Made by a program: the position numbers and the translations under genes. Shown here in pieces: positions 23,415-31,500 of a stretch of DNA of 64,000 nt (positions within the stretch are counted from its first letter, which is position 1; each line of letters opens with the position of its first letter). The stretch is from UBA1067 sp050874585. Its GTDB lineage: Bacteria > Verrucomicrobiota > Kiritimatiellia > RFP12 > UBA1067. The stretch spans positions 9,263-73,262 of the forward strand of contig JBNMKZ010000007.1 in NCBI GenBank assembly GCA_050874585.1. Reading direction: 5' to 3'. The notes beneath the pieces are model-generated. The model did no database searches. It was not told where the DNA came from and worked only from the letters and a program-made list of their open reading frames with translations.

Positions 23415-24635
23415 TCAATTGTTTGACTCAACTTTAAATTCCCTTGGCTCGTCCAGATACGAGCACACACCGAGGCCAAAACCCTTCTCGCCCAAGTCCG
23501 AGAGCGGCTTCAGGTGCAGCGCATCCACCAGTTTCGCGGCCTCCTCGACCGTCTCGCACGCGAAGACATAGGCCGAACCCGCCGGGACGGCGAGTTCCGT
23601 CGGCTTTTCGCACGTTTGCGAGTCGTAGCCCGAAAAGGCCACGGGCTTGCCGACACAGGCCGCGATCAGGCGGGCCGTCTCAAACGGTTTCATCTCAATC
23701 TTCATCCGTGCACGGTAGGCCGCACGCGATTCGCCCGGACGGCGCAAGACCTTGTCCATTGGAATCATCACCTTGCCCGTGCGCGATCCGTCCGCCGCCG
23801 TTTCAAGCCAGTTCGGATACCACCCCTTCGCAAAGAGGGCTGGCGTCAGGAGGGTCCAGCGGACAAACCGCGTCGGATTGCCCTTCGGCAATTTGCCCAA
23901 CTGTGCGGCAAGGTCCCGCCCTGCAGGCTCGAACCGCACGAGGCCGCCCTGCCCACCAAAGCGCACCCACCGATTCGCAAGCGAATCAGCCTGCGCCGTC
24001 TCGATGGCACACGCCATTTTCACGCCCGCACCAAGACGAAGGTATTCCGCCGCATAGCGTCCGCTCTCCGCCGGTCCCTCGCCCCGCTTCGAGGCCCCGG
24101 TCTCCGCGTCAATCGTCGTCCCGAGTCGCGGCTCGCACTGGCACAGCGCACTGTCGCGGTTCACGGGCTCGTCCGTCTCCTGCGCTCCCTTGCCGCGCCC
24201 GACGTCACCCGTCAGATAGCGCACGTAATCCTTCGCCGAAATCCAACGCGGATAGGACTTCTTCTCAACGACGCGATCGGCGAAACCCGCCGCGAGCGGT
24301 GCGGGAACGTCCGTCGCCCCAATCGCCGCGTCGAACCGAATGAGCGACATATCCCAGTCGAGCGGCATCGGCAGGTAGAGTTCACCGTTCAAGAGCGGGA
24401 ACGGACCCGTGATGTGCAAGTCGGAGACCGTGCCGTACCACGCGCCTTCCGGTGCGCGGGGGTCGCGGACGAGTTCGTGAATGACCGCACTGAAGAGCAG
24501 GTCGGGACGCGGCCAGTTCGCGCCGTGCCCGACATTGAAGTGGTCGTCCTTTCCTGCCTTGTTCACATCCATTGGCCGCGCATCGCGGAAGAAAAGCACG
24601 TCGCGTGGCGTCAGTTCGTAAGTCGTCTTTCCCAT
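23415..24635 (-). CDS. cmr3: Type III-B effector subunit Cmr3
   Basis: 406 residues. The N-terminal Cmr3 signature is TYELTPRDVLFFRDARPMD, followed by PRPDLLFSAVIHELV. The C-terminal part carries DLGEKGFGLGVCSYLD. Cmr3 binds the crRNA 5' tag and contacts Cas10, so it should read the ATTGAGAC tag. Located between cas10 and cmr4 with 15- and 22-bp gaps. The start has GGAAAGGA upstream. Confidence 0.92.
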   Translation of the reverse strand: MGKTTYELTPRDVLFFRDARPMDVNKAGKDDHFNVGHGANWPRPDLLFSAVIHELVRDPRAPEGAWYGTVSDLHITGPFPLLNGELYLPMPLDWDMSLIRFDAAIGATDVPAPLAAGFADRVVEKKSYPRWISAKDYVRYLTGDVGRGKGAQETDEPVNRDSALCQCEPRLGTTIDAETGASKRGEGPAESGRYAAEYLRLGAGVKMACAIETAQADSLANRWVRFGGQGGLVRFEPAGRDLAAQLGKLPKGNPTRFVRWTLLTPALFAKGWYPNWLETAADGSRTGKVMIPMDKVLRRPGESRAAYRARMKIEMKPFETARLIAACVGKPVAFSGYDSQTCEKPTELAVPAGSAYVFACETVEEAAKLVDALHLKPLSDLGEKGFGLGVCSYLDEPREFKVESNN

Positions 24636-24650
24636 CTTCCAATCCTTTCC

Positions 24651-26045
24651 TTATTCCCCACGCGGGCGGTCAATGAACGCCTCGCACAGAAAAAGTCCCA
24701 AATAGTCCGCCGGATGCGTACCGACCGAAGGCTCATTCAAGTAGTCCTGTAGCACCTCGTCCGACAACACGGCCTTCGCCCCCTCGGTCTGCTCCATGAC
24801 GTGCTGCGTCTCCGCCCAAATGACCTTCCGCATCTCCGCATCCAGTTCCCTGCAGTCGTCCAGACCGTAGGGCGCGAGGAAGCCCGCCAGCTTGTAGGCG
24901 AAGCGCGAGAAGTCGCCCTTGTCATTCTTCGCCAGACTTTGATAGATGTCGAACGCCTTTGAATTCCACTTGCAGCCCCAGTGGAGGATTTCGCCCGACC
25001 GCTTGACGACACTGACCGCGAGCGCATCGCGTCCGTAAACACGCTTGGCGCGGCTCTCGGCGGCGTGTGCCTCGTGGACGAGATCCTGAAGCGGCGCCTT
25101 TGACGAGCCGATGGCGATGCCAACCGAGGCTGTGATGCCGTCCACCTTGACCGTCTCTTCAAACAGTTCGGCCAGTTCCCTTGCTTTTGGAATCGCCTGC
25201 GTCGCCTTGACGACCGCGAGCACGTCATCGCCGCCCGCGTAGATGAGCTGCCCCATCTCCTTAGGAATGGACACCGACCGGGCGAACGCCGCCAGTTTCT
25301 TGCTGAAGGCGCGATGCTCCTCTTTCGTCTTGAATCCAGAGAGCTTGCCGCCCATGTGGTCGCCGTCGAGGGCGATGACGGCAATGTAATTGCCCAGCTT
25401 GTCCGTCTTGTCCTCCTTCTCCTCTTCCGTCCACAAGGCCTTCTTGATAAGATTCATGGCGCCGCGTCCGCTGGTACGGTTGTCCGCCCCGTCGAGGTTG
25501 ATGTCGAGCGCGAATTCCTTGCCCGAAAGGAAGTCCTTCACGCATCCCGTCGCCTCCTCGTGCCACGCGTCGAATGCGCGCACGTTGCGCCGCAGGGCCA
25601 TCAGCTTGCCAATCGTCCTGTAGTCCACGCCCATCTTGCCGCACGGATTCTTCAGGACGGCCCATGTCGTCTGGAGAAACACCTCCACCTGTTGCCGATA
25701 GGCGGCGCGGCAGTTTTCGGGCAGTCCCGTTTTCGGGAACGCCTCCGCCGCGATCCTCAGAAGGGCCGCCCGCGCCGCCTGTGCCGCCTGCCGCGCCAGT
25801 TCCTCGCCGCGTCCAGTCGGGACAAAGACGAGAAAGCGGTTTGGGATGCCATCCAGCTCATCCTTTTCCACCGCAGGAAAGACCGCCTCGGTCTCGTAGT
25901 TGGGAATCGTCCGCAACGCCGCCGCCGTCACATCCGACAGCAACTCGGAGCCAACGCGCAGGTCACCCAGCGTCTCGGCCTGTGCAATGAACTCCTGAAC
26001 AGGGCCAATCTGAAAAAGCAACAGTTCCTTCTCCATCCTGATCAT
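24651..26045 (-). CDS. cas10: Cas10 (Cmr2), cyclase-active, without HD domain
   Basis: 464 residues from the ATG at 26045 (or 461 from 26036). N-terminal LLLFQIGPVQEFIAQAETLGDLRVGSELL is the typical Cmr2 opening. The palm/cyclase domain has ALDGDHMGGKL (about 223-232 in the shorter numbering) and the intact GGDD motif in YAGGDDVLAV (268-271). An HD phosphohydrolase domain is absent, and the protein is shorter than most Cas10s. So it should make cyclic oligoadenylate on target binding but not cut single-stranded DNA by an HD site. This fits the neighbours: Csx1, a CARF regulator and a ring nuclease all act on that messenger. Confidence 0.93.
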   Translation of the reverse strand: MIRMEKELLLFQIGPVQEFIAQAETLGDLRVGSELLSDVTAAALRTIPNYETEAVFPAVEKDELDGIPNRFLVFVPTGRGEELARQAAQAARAALLRIAAEAFPKTGLPENCRAAYRQQVEVFLQTTWAVLKNPCGKMGVDYRTIGKLMALRRNVRAFDAWHEEATGCVKDFLSGKEFALDINLDGADNRTSGRGAMNLIKKALWTEEEKEDKTDKLGNYIAVIALDGDHMGGKLSGFKTKEEHRAFSKKLAAFARSVSIPKEMGQLIYAGGDDVLAVVKATQAIPKARELAELFEETVKVDGITASVGIAIGSSKAPLQDLVHEAHAAESRAKRVYGRDALAVSVVKRSGEILHWGCKWNSKAFDIYQSLAKNDKGDFSRFAYKLAGFLAPYGLDDCRELDAEMRKVIWAETQHVMEQTEGAKAVLSDEVLQDYLNEPSVGTHPADYLGLFLCEAFIDRPRGE

Positions 26046-26069
26046 TTCTCCTCTCTTCTTAAAACCCAA

Positions 26070-26450
26070 TTAGGGAAAGGTAATCTTCACGACCTGCCAG
26101 CCGGCGATTCGCTCCGGCCCGACCTCCTCGCCAATCTGCGGACGCATGCCGTCCCGGTAGTCGGGCGACAGCACCCAGCAGACGGAAAACGCCTCGCCGT
26201 CCAGCATGGGCCGCCCCTCCGCCGAAAGCGACAGGCTCGGACGCGGCGTTGCGGGCTTCAGCGAAACGCCCAGCAGCCCCTCGGCAACGGCCCGCGTGTT
26301 CTCGTGCCCCCAATAGGAGACAACGGCATGCGACTGCACCTGTTCCCGCAGTTCCTCCACGCGGCGGCACGACATCCGGACGACCCCCGAGCCGCGCACG
26401 AGTGACAGCGGGAACGTGTTCCCGACGAGTATCTTCTTCACCTTCTTCAT
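26070..26450 (-). CDS. crn2: DUF1874 (STIV B116-like) ring nuclease, Crn2/AcrIII-1 family
   Basis: 126 residues. The pattern ILVGNTFPLSL, then VVSYWGHENTRAVAEGLLGV matches the DUF1874 family, where the GH(E)-T motif carries the catalytic His (here His49). Viral members (AcrIII-1) and cellular members (Crn2) cut cyclic tetra-adenylate and switch off type III defence. Placed as first gene of the cas10-cmr operon, a host 'off switch' is more likely than an anti-CRISPR. If so, cA4 is probably a main signal of this locus. Start at 26450 (MKKVKKILV), about 10 nt after a TACAAT box. The assignment is by motif only; the second catalytic residue of viral enzymes was not placed with confidence. Confidence 0.8.
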   Translation of the reverse strand: MKKVKKILVGNTFPLSLVRGSGVVRMSCRRVEELREQVQSHAVVSYWGHENTRAVAEGLLGVSLKPATPRPSLSLSAEGRPMLDGEAFSVCWVLSPDYRDGMRPQIGEEVGPERIAGWQVVKITFP

Positions 26451-26460
26451 GACGCCGCCT

Positions 26461-26466
26461 ATTGTA
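26461..26466 (-). promoter_or_regulatory. -10 box of crn2-cas10-cmr operon
   Basis: Minus strand TACAAT, 10 nt before the crn2 ATG; no TGN extension and no -35, so an activator at site C may be needed. Confidence 0.45.
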
Positions 26467-26473
26467 GCGCATT

Positions 26474-27637
26474 TTAGTCCTCCCGACACGAAGAAAGACA
26501 TCCGCAGATATCCGCAAGTTTCGACGCATGAATCATCTTGATTTGATTGACGGGAAACGCCACGGCGGCCAAGCGCCTCGGCACGAGACTCTCGGCGTAC
26601 TGGAATTCCGCCGCCACGAGTTTCTTCCGCAGGGTCGAGAGGACCTTGGAGAGGTCCGCCTTGCAGTCGGGACTGGCAAAGCGCGACCCCGCCCGGAAAT
26701 TCGAGAGCCAATCGCAGGTAGCACATCCCTTTTCGCAATGAAGTTCATACATCCGGTCGGCAAACCGCCCATCCGCCAAACCTCCCGCGATGAGCAGAAG
26801 TGCCGCGAACTCCGTCGAAGCCAGATGGATCTCCCGTCCTGCAATCCAAAGCCGTCCCTCCCATGCGTCCATCTTCAGCTCGGGATAGACAACCGCCGCC
26901 GGGGCGAGGGACTGGACCTGTTCAACCAGCGAGCGGTAGCTGGGTGGGAGCGTGCTGAACTTCTCCTGGTACCACCCGCGCATCCGCACGTAGGGGACTT
27001 CGAAGAGTTCGCCCTTCACCCGACTGCCGCAGAACGTCTGACCGTCCCTGGCCGTGTATTTCACGCCCTTTTCGGGGAAATAGAACGGAGGCTCAACGCC
27101 GCCCTCGAAAGGTGCCGGCAGGAGAATGTGGTAAACGCGATCCCCTTCGCGCCCGAGAAGCGTCATGCAGGAAAACAACAGGGCACTCATCGTCTTGCGT
27201 CCGCCCGCAATCGAGGTCAGGACAACCGTCCCAGGGTCTTCGGTGTACTGCCGCAACTGCTGCAGCATGAAATCCGCCGCACGGAGATTGTCCGCGCCCG
27301 TGCGCAAGTCGTCAATCTCGTCACCCCGTCCATCGGGCATGACGCGGATGGACGTCTCACCGAAAACCAAGCGGTTCGTGAGGTCGTGCCCCTCATCCGC
27401 CAGGGCCTTGCGCAGGCGTTGCCAGACGCTGTCCATCCCCGAGAGAATCTGCTCCCGAAGGCGCACCTTGCCCGTCTTCGTCGTAATGACCACGACTTCG
27501 TCCGGGATAACGGACTCGGCCAGCTTCGCCAATTCCCAAATGGTCTCCGTCAAAATCGCCGGGGACGTGCCCAATCCAACCATGAGCACAATCCGCTTTC
27601 TCGCATCCGAAGATGCCTGTGATGCTCTCACCATCAT
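26474..27637 (-). CDS. CARF protein of the NE0113 family with OmpR/PhoB-like winged helix
   Basis: 387 residues. The N-terminal half is a CARF-type nucleotide-binding domain of the CRISPR-associated NE0113 (TIGR02584) family: IVLMVGLGTSPAILTETIWELA at the start, PDEVVVITTKTGK, and the conserved TSIAGGRKTMSALLF (about 141-155). There is no HEPN R-x4-H motif. Residues about 253-365 instead follow the pattern of OmpR/PhoB DNA-binding domains: KMDAWEGRLWIAGREIHLA, STEFAALLLIAGG, a recognition-helix-like ADLSKVLSTLRKKL and a C-terminal wing (VPRRLAAVAFPV). It is therefore predicted to be a cyclic-oligoadenylate-responsive transcription regulator. It has its own strong promoter, and operator site C lies in its last codons. 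Confidence 0.8.
   Translation of the reverse strand: MMVRASQASSDARKRIVLMVGLGTSPAILTETIWELAKLAESVIPDEVVVITTKTGKVRLREQILSGMDSVWQRLRKALADEGHDLTNRLVFGETSIRVMPDGRGDEIDDLRTGADNLRAADFMLQQLRQYTEDPGTVVLTSIAGGRKTMSALLFSCMTLLGREGDRVYHILLPAPFEGGVEPPFYFPEKGVKYTARDGQTFCGSRVKGELFEVPYVRMRGWYQEKFSTLPPSYRSLVEQVQSLAPAAVVYPELKMDAWEGRLWIAGREIHLASTEFAALLLIAGGLADGRFADRMYELHCEKGCATCDWLSNFRAGSRFASPDCKADLSKVLSTLRKKLVAAEFQYAESLVPRRLAAVAFPVNQIKMIHASKLADICGCLSSCRED
26497..26516 (-). promoter_or_regulatory. Tandem 10-bp operator, site C
   Basis: Plus strand GACATCCGCA then GATATCCGCA, overlapping the 3' end of the CARF regulator gene. The proximal edge is exactly 30 bp upstream of the crn2 operon -10 box. Confidence 0.65.
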
Positions 27638-27673
27638 TTCACTCCGTTCTTCCTTTGTCCATTGCTACTTGGG

Positions 27674-27703
27674 AGTATACCACAGGAAGGAAGCCAGCGT
27701 CAA
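27674..27703 (-). promoter_or_regulatory. Strong promoter of the CARF regulator gene
   Basis: -35 TTGACG (27698-27703), 18-bp spacer, extended -10 TGGTATACT (27674-27682). No tandem operator here, suggesting steady basal expression. Confidence 0.65.
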
Positions 27704-27828
27704 CCGACAGTTCGAGTGTTTGCCCCATCCCCACTTTCCCTGCGACCTTTGCGTCCCTTGCGGCTAAAAACGCCCGCCCCTTTTCCGTGCGCTCCGCGTA
27801 TTCCGTGGTTCGGCGATCCGCCCCCCCC

Positions 27829-27858
27829 TTGCAAGCGGCGCGGCAGATATGGTATAAT
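27829..27858 (+). promoter_or_regulatory. Strong rightward promoter
   Basis: -35 TTGCAA (27829-27834), 18-bp spacer, extended -10 TGGTATAAT (27850-27858). It would transcribe the small ORFs or an untranslated RNA at 27865-28360. Divergent from the CARF regulator promoter. Confidence 0.6.
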
Positions 27859-27940
27859 TCGCGGCATCTTGTCCGACGGAGGACTCCCTCTTCAACGAAC
27901 GGAGGACCTCGCCCAGCGCAACAAGAAAAAGGCCGGCGCA

Positions 27941-28075
27941 ATGAATTATGCGGCACCGGCGGAAGAGAACGAACGCGCTGCTGGCGAGACGATTAGACGG
28001 TCGGACGGGATGACATCACGCAAAACGTCGGCAGGGCCGGCAGGAAGGATTGACTATGTCGATGAAGAGAAATGA
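27941..28075 (+). CDS. Small hypothetical protein (44 residues)
   Basis: First ORF downstream of the strong promoter at 27829-27858, with an AAAAGG site 8 nt before the ATG. It encodes a hydrophilic 44-residue peptide starting MNYAAPAEENERAAGE. The about 75-nt leader contains two GGAGGAC copies. No family recognised; the transcript may instead be a non-coding RNA. Confidence 0.35.
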   Translation: MNYAAPAEENERAAGETIRRSDGMTSRKTSAGPAGRIDYVDEEK

Positions 28076-28358
28076 TTTTGCCAACGAGGGCGTTCGGGAC
28101 TTCTTTGAAGCCCCTGTCAGGGATTACACATTCCGCCGCGAAGGAACGCGGGGAGCCGCACGCACAAAAGCGCCGCGCTTGCGCCTTCAAAACGCCTACG
28201 CGGTGGGGCTTCGCTCCGCCGTTCTCAAGCGGAGGTTCGGGGGCGCAGTCCCCGTCCCTTCGCCCCCAGCCTTGCCCGCAAGCACCCTTATATGCGCCGC
28301 GCCTGCGCGAATCGGGCCGTGCGCGGCGCACACGCCTGCCCCACGGCGGGCCGCCTGA
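28056..28358 (+). CDS. Possible ORF interrupted by a REP-like repeat
   Basis: Starts MSMKRNDFANEGVRDFFE, overlapping the previous ORF by 20 nt in another frame. From about codon 32 the sequence is that of the dispersed REP-like repeat (also at 39.0 kb), so the C-terminus is not original coding sequence. Probably a gene remnant truncated by repeat insertion. Confidence 0.3.
   Translation: MSMKRNDFANEGVRDFFEAPVRDYTFRREGTRGAARTKAPRLRLQNAYAVGLRSAVLKRRFGGAVPVPSPPALPASTLICAAPARIGPCAAHTPAPRRAA
28165..28270. repeat. REP-like dispersed repeat, copy 1
   Basis: Shares CGCGC-TGCGCCT, AACGCCT-CGCG-TGGGGCTTC and the palindromic core GGTTCGGGGGCGCAGTCCCC with the copy at 38920-39122, and the core with the RAYT gene. 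Intergenic. The rest of 28359-28590 shows nothing I can name. Confidence 0.75.
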
Positions 28359-28589
28359 GGGGCGAAAACGAAGAAACTCCCGCGAGACTTTCGGGAAAAA
28401 TCCACTGGATTTGACTTTTAAAACCACTGGAAATTCCGTTCGGAACGGCGGGTCCGCCCCCCCCGCAGGCCGCGTGAAACGGCCCAAAACCACGGGAAAC
28501 GGCTTTTCGACTCTCGCGGTTTTGCCGCGAAAAAACACCCTATTCGTTCAGACAATTGCACGGAAAACCATCCATGGACCACACAAAAA

Positions 28590-31500
28590 TCACGGAAGGT
28601 GGACAGCGAACGGCAAGGATGTCCCGACAATCGTCCGCGTCAATTCAACCAGCTCAAATGTCCTGTCGAAGAGTTCGAGTGAAAGCGGCGCGAATGAAAA
28701 ACTGACGGTTGGCGTGATTGTGCCGGAGACGTCAGCATCCTCCTTCTTGAACGTTCCCGTCACGCCGGGCACGACCGTCACCTTCATGAACTTTGCAGAC
28801 GCGGCGGATGTTTCCGCCCCCACTGCCGCACCGACTTCCAATCCCGCAAAGACTGTCGCATCAAGTCCAAGGTCCGACACCGTCATATCATCGTGCGCAT
28901 CGAAATCCCGAATGGACACCTTGCCGTCGTGGGTCAATGTCCGGTTCCTGTATGTGAGCGTTGCATCGACGGCGATTGGAACGCGCATCACCACACTTCC
29001 GCTCACCGCCGCGTCAATATCCACCCGTGGACCCGCCCAGCACAGGAACGGGGCTTCGGAGAAATTCCGGACCGAGGAGAGCGACACATTTGAAACGGAG
29101 AGCGTCCCCTTCTCCACCGCGAGATCAAGCCAAACGGTTCCCTTGAGATTCACGTCAAAAGACGTGATTCGCTTGCGCCCATTCACCTTCTCCACATTCA
29201 CGTGCACCGTCTGCACGAGATCGTTTGTCGCGGAAACTTCCACCTTCCCCGAAGCCTCCTCCGTCTCGCGAAGCTGGAGAGTTGGCGGCACGGAAAGCGT
29301 ACTGACACCCGAATTGATTGCTGGCGCATCACCTGACGGCTGTTCATCCTCGGCATCGGCTTCCACGGATGAGGCCGCCCCCACACGGTCCTCGATGGAT
29401 GCGTCCAATCCCTCTGGCAACGACACGGACACCTTGAAGAACCGATGCGTCTCATCGAGATGCGAGGACCATTCATCCGCCAGATCGGCCTTTCCGTAAA
29501 CCGTGTACACGCGCTCGTCGCCCAAGTCAGGCGTCCACGTGAGCTCCGGTCCGTTCGCGCCCATTTGAATGGACGTGCGGAAGACGCTTGCCGCATCGTC
29601 TGGATTCGTTCCGGCAACGTACTCGTCAAAGACGGACATGACCCGACCATCGGCGCGGCACTTTGCAAATCGCGTTGCCCGTGCCTTCATCGCGGCGATT
29701 TCGCTACTGCGGGCATAGTCCCTTGTGGTGAACCCCTTGGCCTTCAACCAACGATCAAAATCCGTCACGTCGAGCGCGTAGTCATGGCGCACCGTCTGCG
29801 CGGCGAGTGACGACAAGCCCGCCGAATTGATGGCGCGAAGGCGCAGGTAAAAGGCATCATGCTTTGGGAATCCCCGCACACTGACGCGAGTCACATGGCC
29901 TGTCGGAACGATTGAGGGTACCGTGCTCACGGACTGGACAACCGTTGCAAAGTCCGCCGTTTTCGAGAACTCGGCAACCATGTTCACGGTGTCATCCCTG
30001 ACACCCGAAGACTCCACCTTCACCTCAAATGTCTCAGCGGACTCTTCGCTTGCCGTGTGCCACGCCTCCATTTTCGGCTTCACGGCCACATCGGCAAGCG
30101 TCGGCGTGACGGCCGTGAAGGTATAGGTGCGTCCATTCTTCTTGAGTTTTCCGTTGTTTGTCACAACAAGACGCGCATAGCACTTGCGCCCGCTCTCAAA
30201 GACAGGCACGGCCGTTATCGTCGCGACGGCTGCCGTATTGAGTGCAACGGCATCGAAAAGCCGCGAATTGCTGAACGCCGAATTGTCGGCCACTTCGATT
30301 TGCGCCGTGGCAGACGTAGCCTTTGTCCGCGTCACCGTGTTTGAACCATACTCCTGCATCGATGCCAACATCGTCAGGACGCCGCTCTGCTTGGAATAGC
30401 TGCACGCCGTGCCAAAGATCGGCTCGCCCTTCCATGTCGTCGGCACCCAGCGAATGCGGTCAAGCCAACCGGCGTTCGCGGCCGTTGATTTCCCGCTTTG
30501 ATTGTAATAGCGCCAATGGACGCAATGTGCGCCATCCGCCTTGAAAACATAGCCTTTCCTCGCCCACGCAACATCCGATCCCTTGATCGTTGTCGAGGCC
30601 GTCACGCCCTCATTCGTCGAGGTGAAGAACGAAAGTCGGTCATTCGTGTCACTACCGTCGACCTTCCAGTCGAAGTAAAGCGTCCCCTTCCCTGTGAAAG
30701 AACAATAGAACCAACTGGTCTCGCCCTTTTCAATGTCCGCACTCCGTGCCGCGCTCTTCCCGTCCCGCGATACGTCCTCATCGACCGACCACGAACGATG
30801 GGCTTTTGTCCAGAACTTCACATCATCACAATCAAGGGCCAGGTTGAATCGTGATGCCGCGGACGAAGTGGCGGAGGAAGCCGGCGCGGCACTCCAGAAG
30901 CTCATCGTTCGCCCATTCGGTGAGAAATGGGAAAGGTTCAAAGTCGCCGCCGTGCCATCCGCCCATCGTGCACAGGGGATGCTCGTTCCATTGAACTCCC
31001 CGCCATAAGTCTGCGCCGGATTATCCGCCTTCCACGCATCTCCCGAATCGCCATTCGTCTTTGCGGTCTCAAGCGAGTAGAGACCGTCCGCCTGCTCAAG
31101 GCTCACCTCGTAATTCAGACGGTTCGTCGCCGCGCCGTAGTTGGCGAACACCTTCTTCAGCGCGTCCGAGAGCACCGTCGGGTACATGTTGTCGCCATCC
31201 TCATTGCACCGATAAATGGCGATGCCGCTTGAGCGAATCTCCTGATCGTAGCCTCGCGCCTGACGGTTTTCAATCAGGTAGTATTCCTTGGCGTTCTGTG
31301 GATTCGCAAAATAATAGACGTCGCTGAGCGCATCCGTCACCGTCACCCATCCACCGATTGGCAGGGGCTTCGGCTGCACCCATCCCATCGCCACACGCAA
31401 ATAGGCGGACAGGTACTGCGGATGCGTGTCGTACGTCCCCGTTCGACCGCACATCAAGTCCCACATGCCAACGCCATTTCCAGGCAGGGAATTGTAATGG

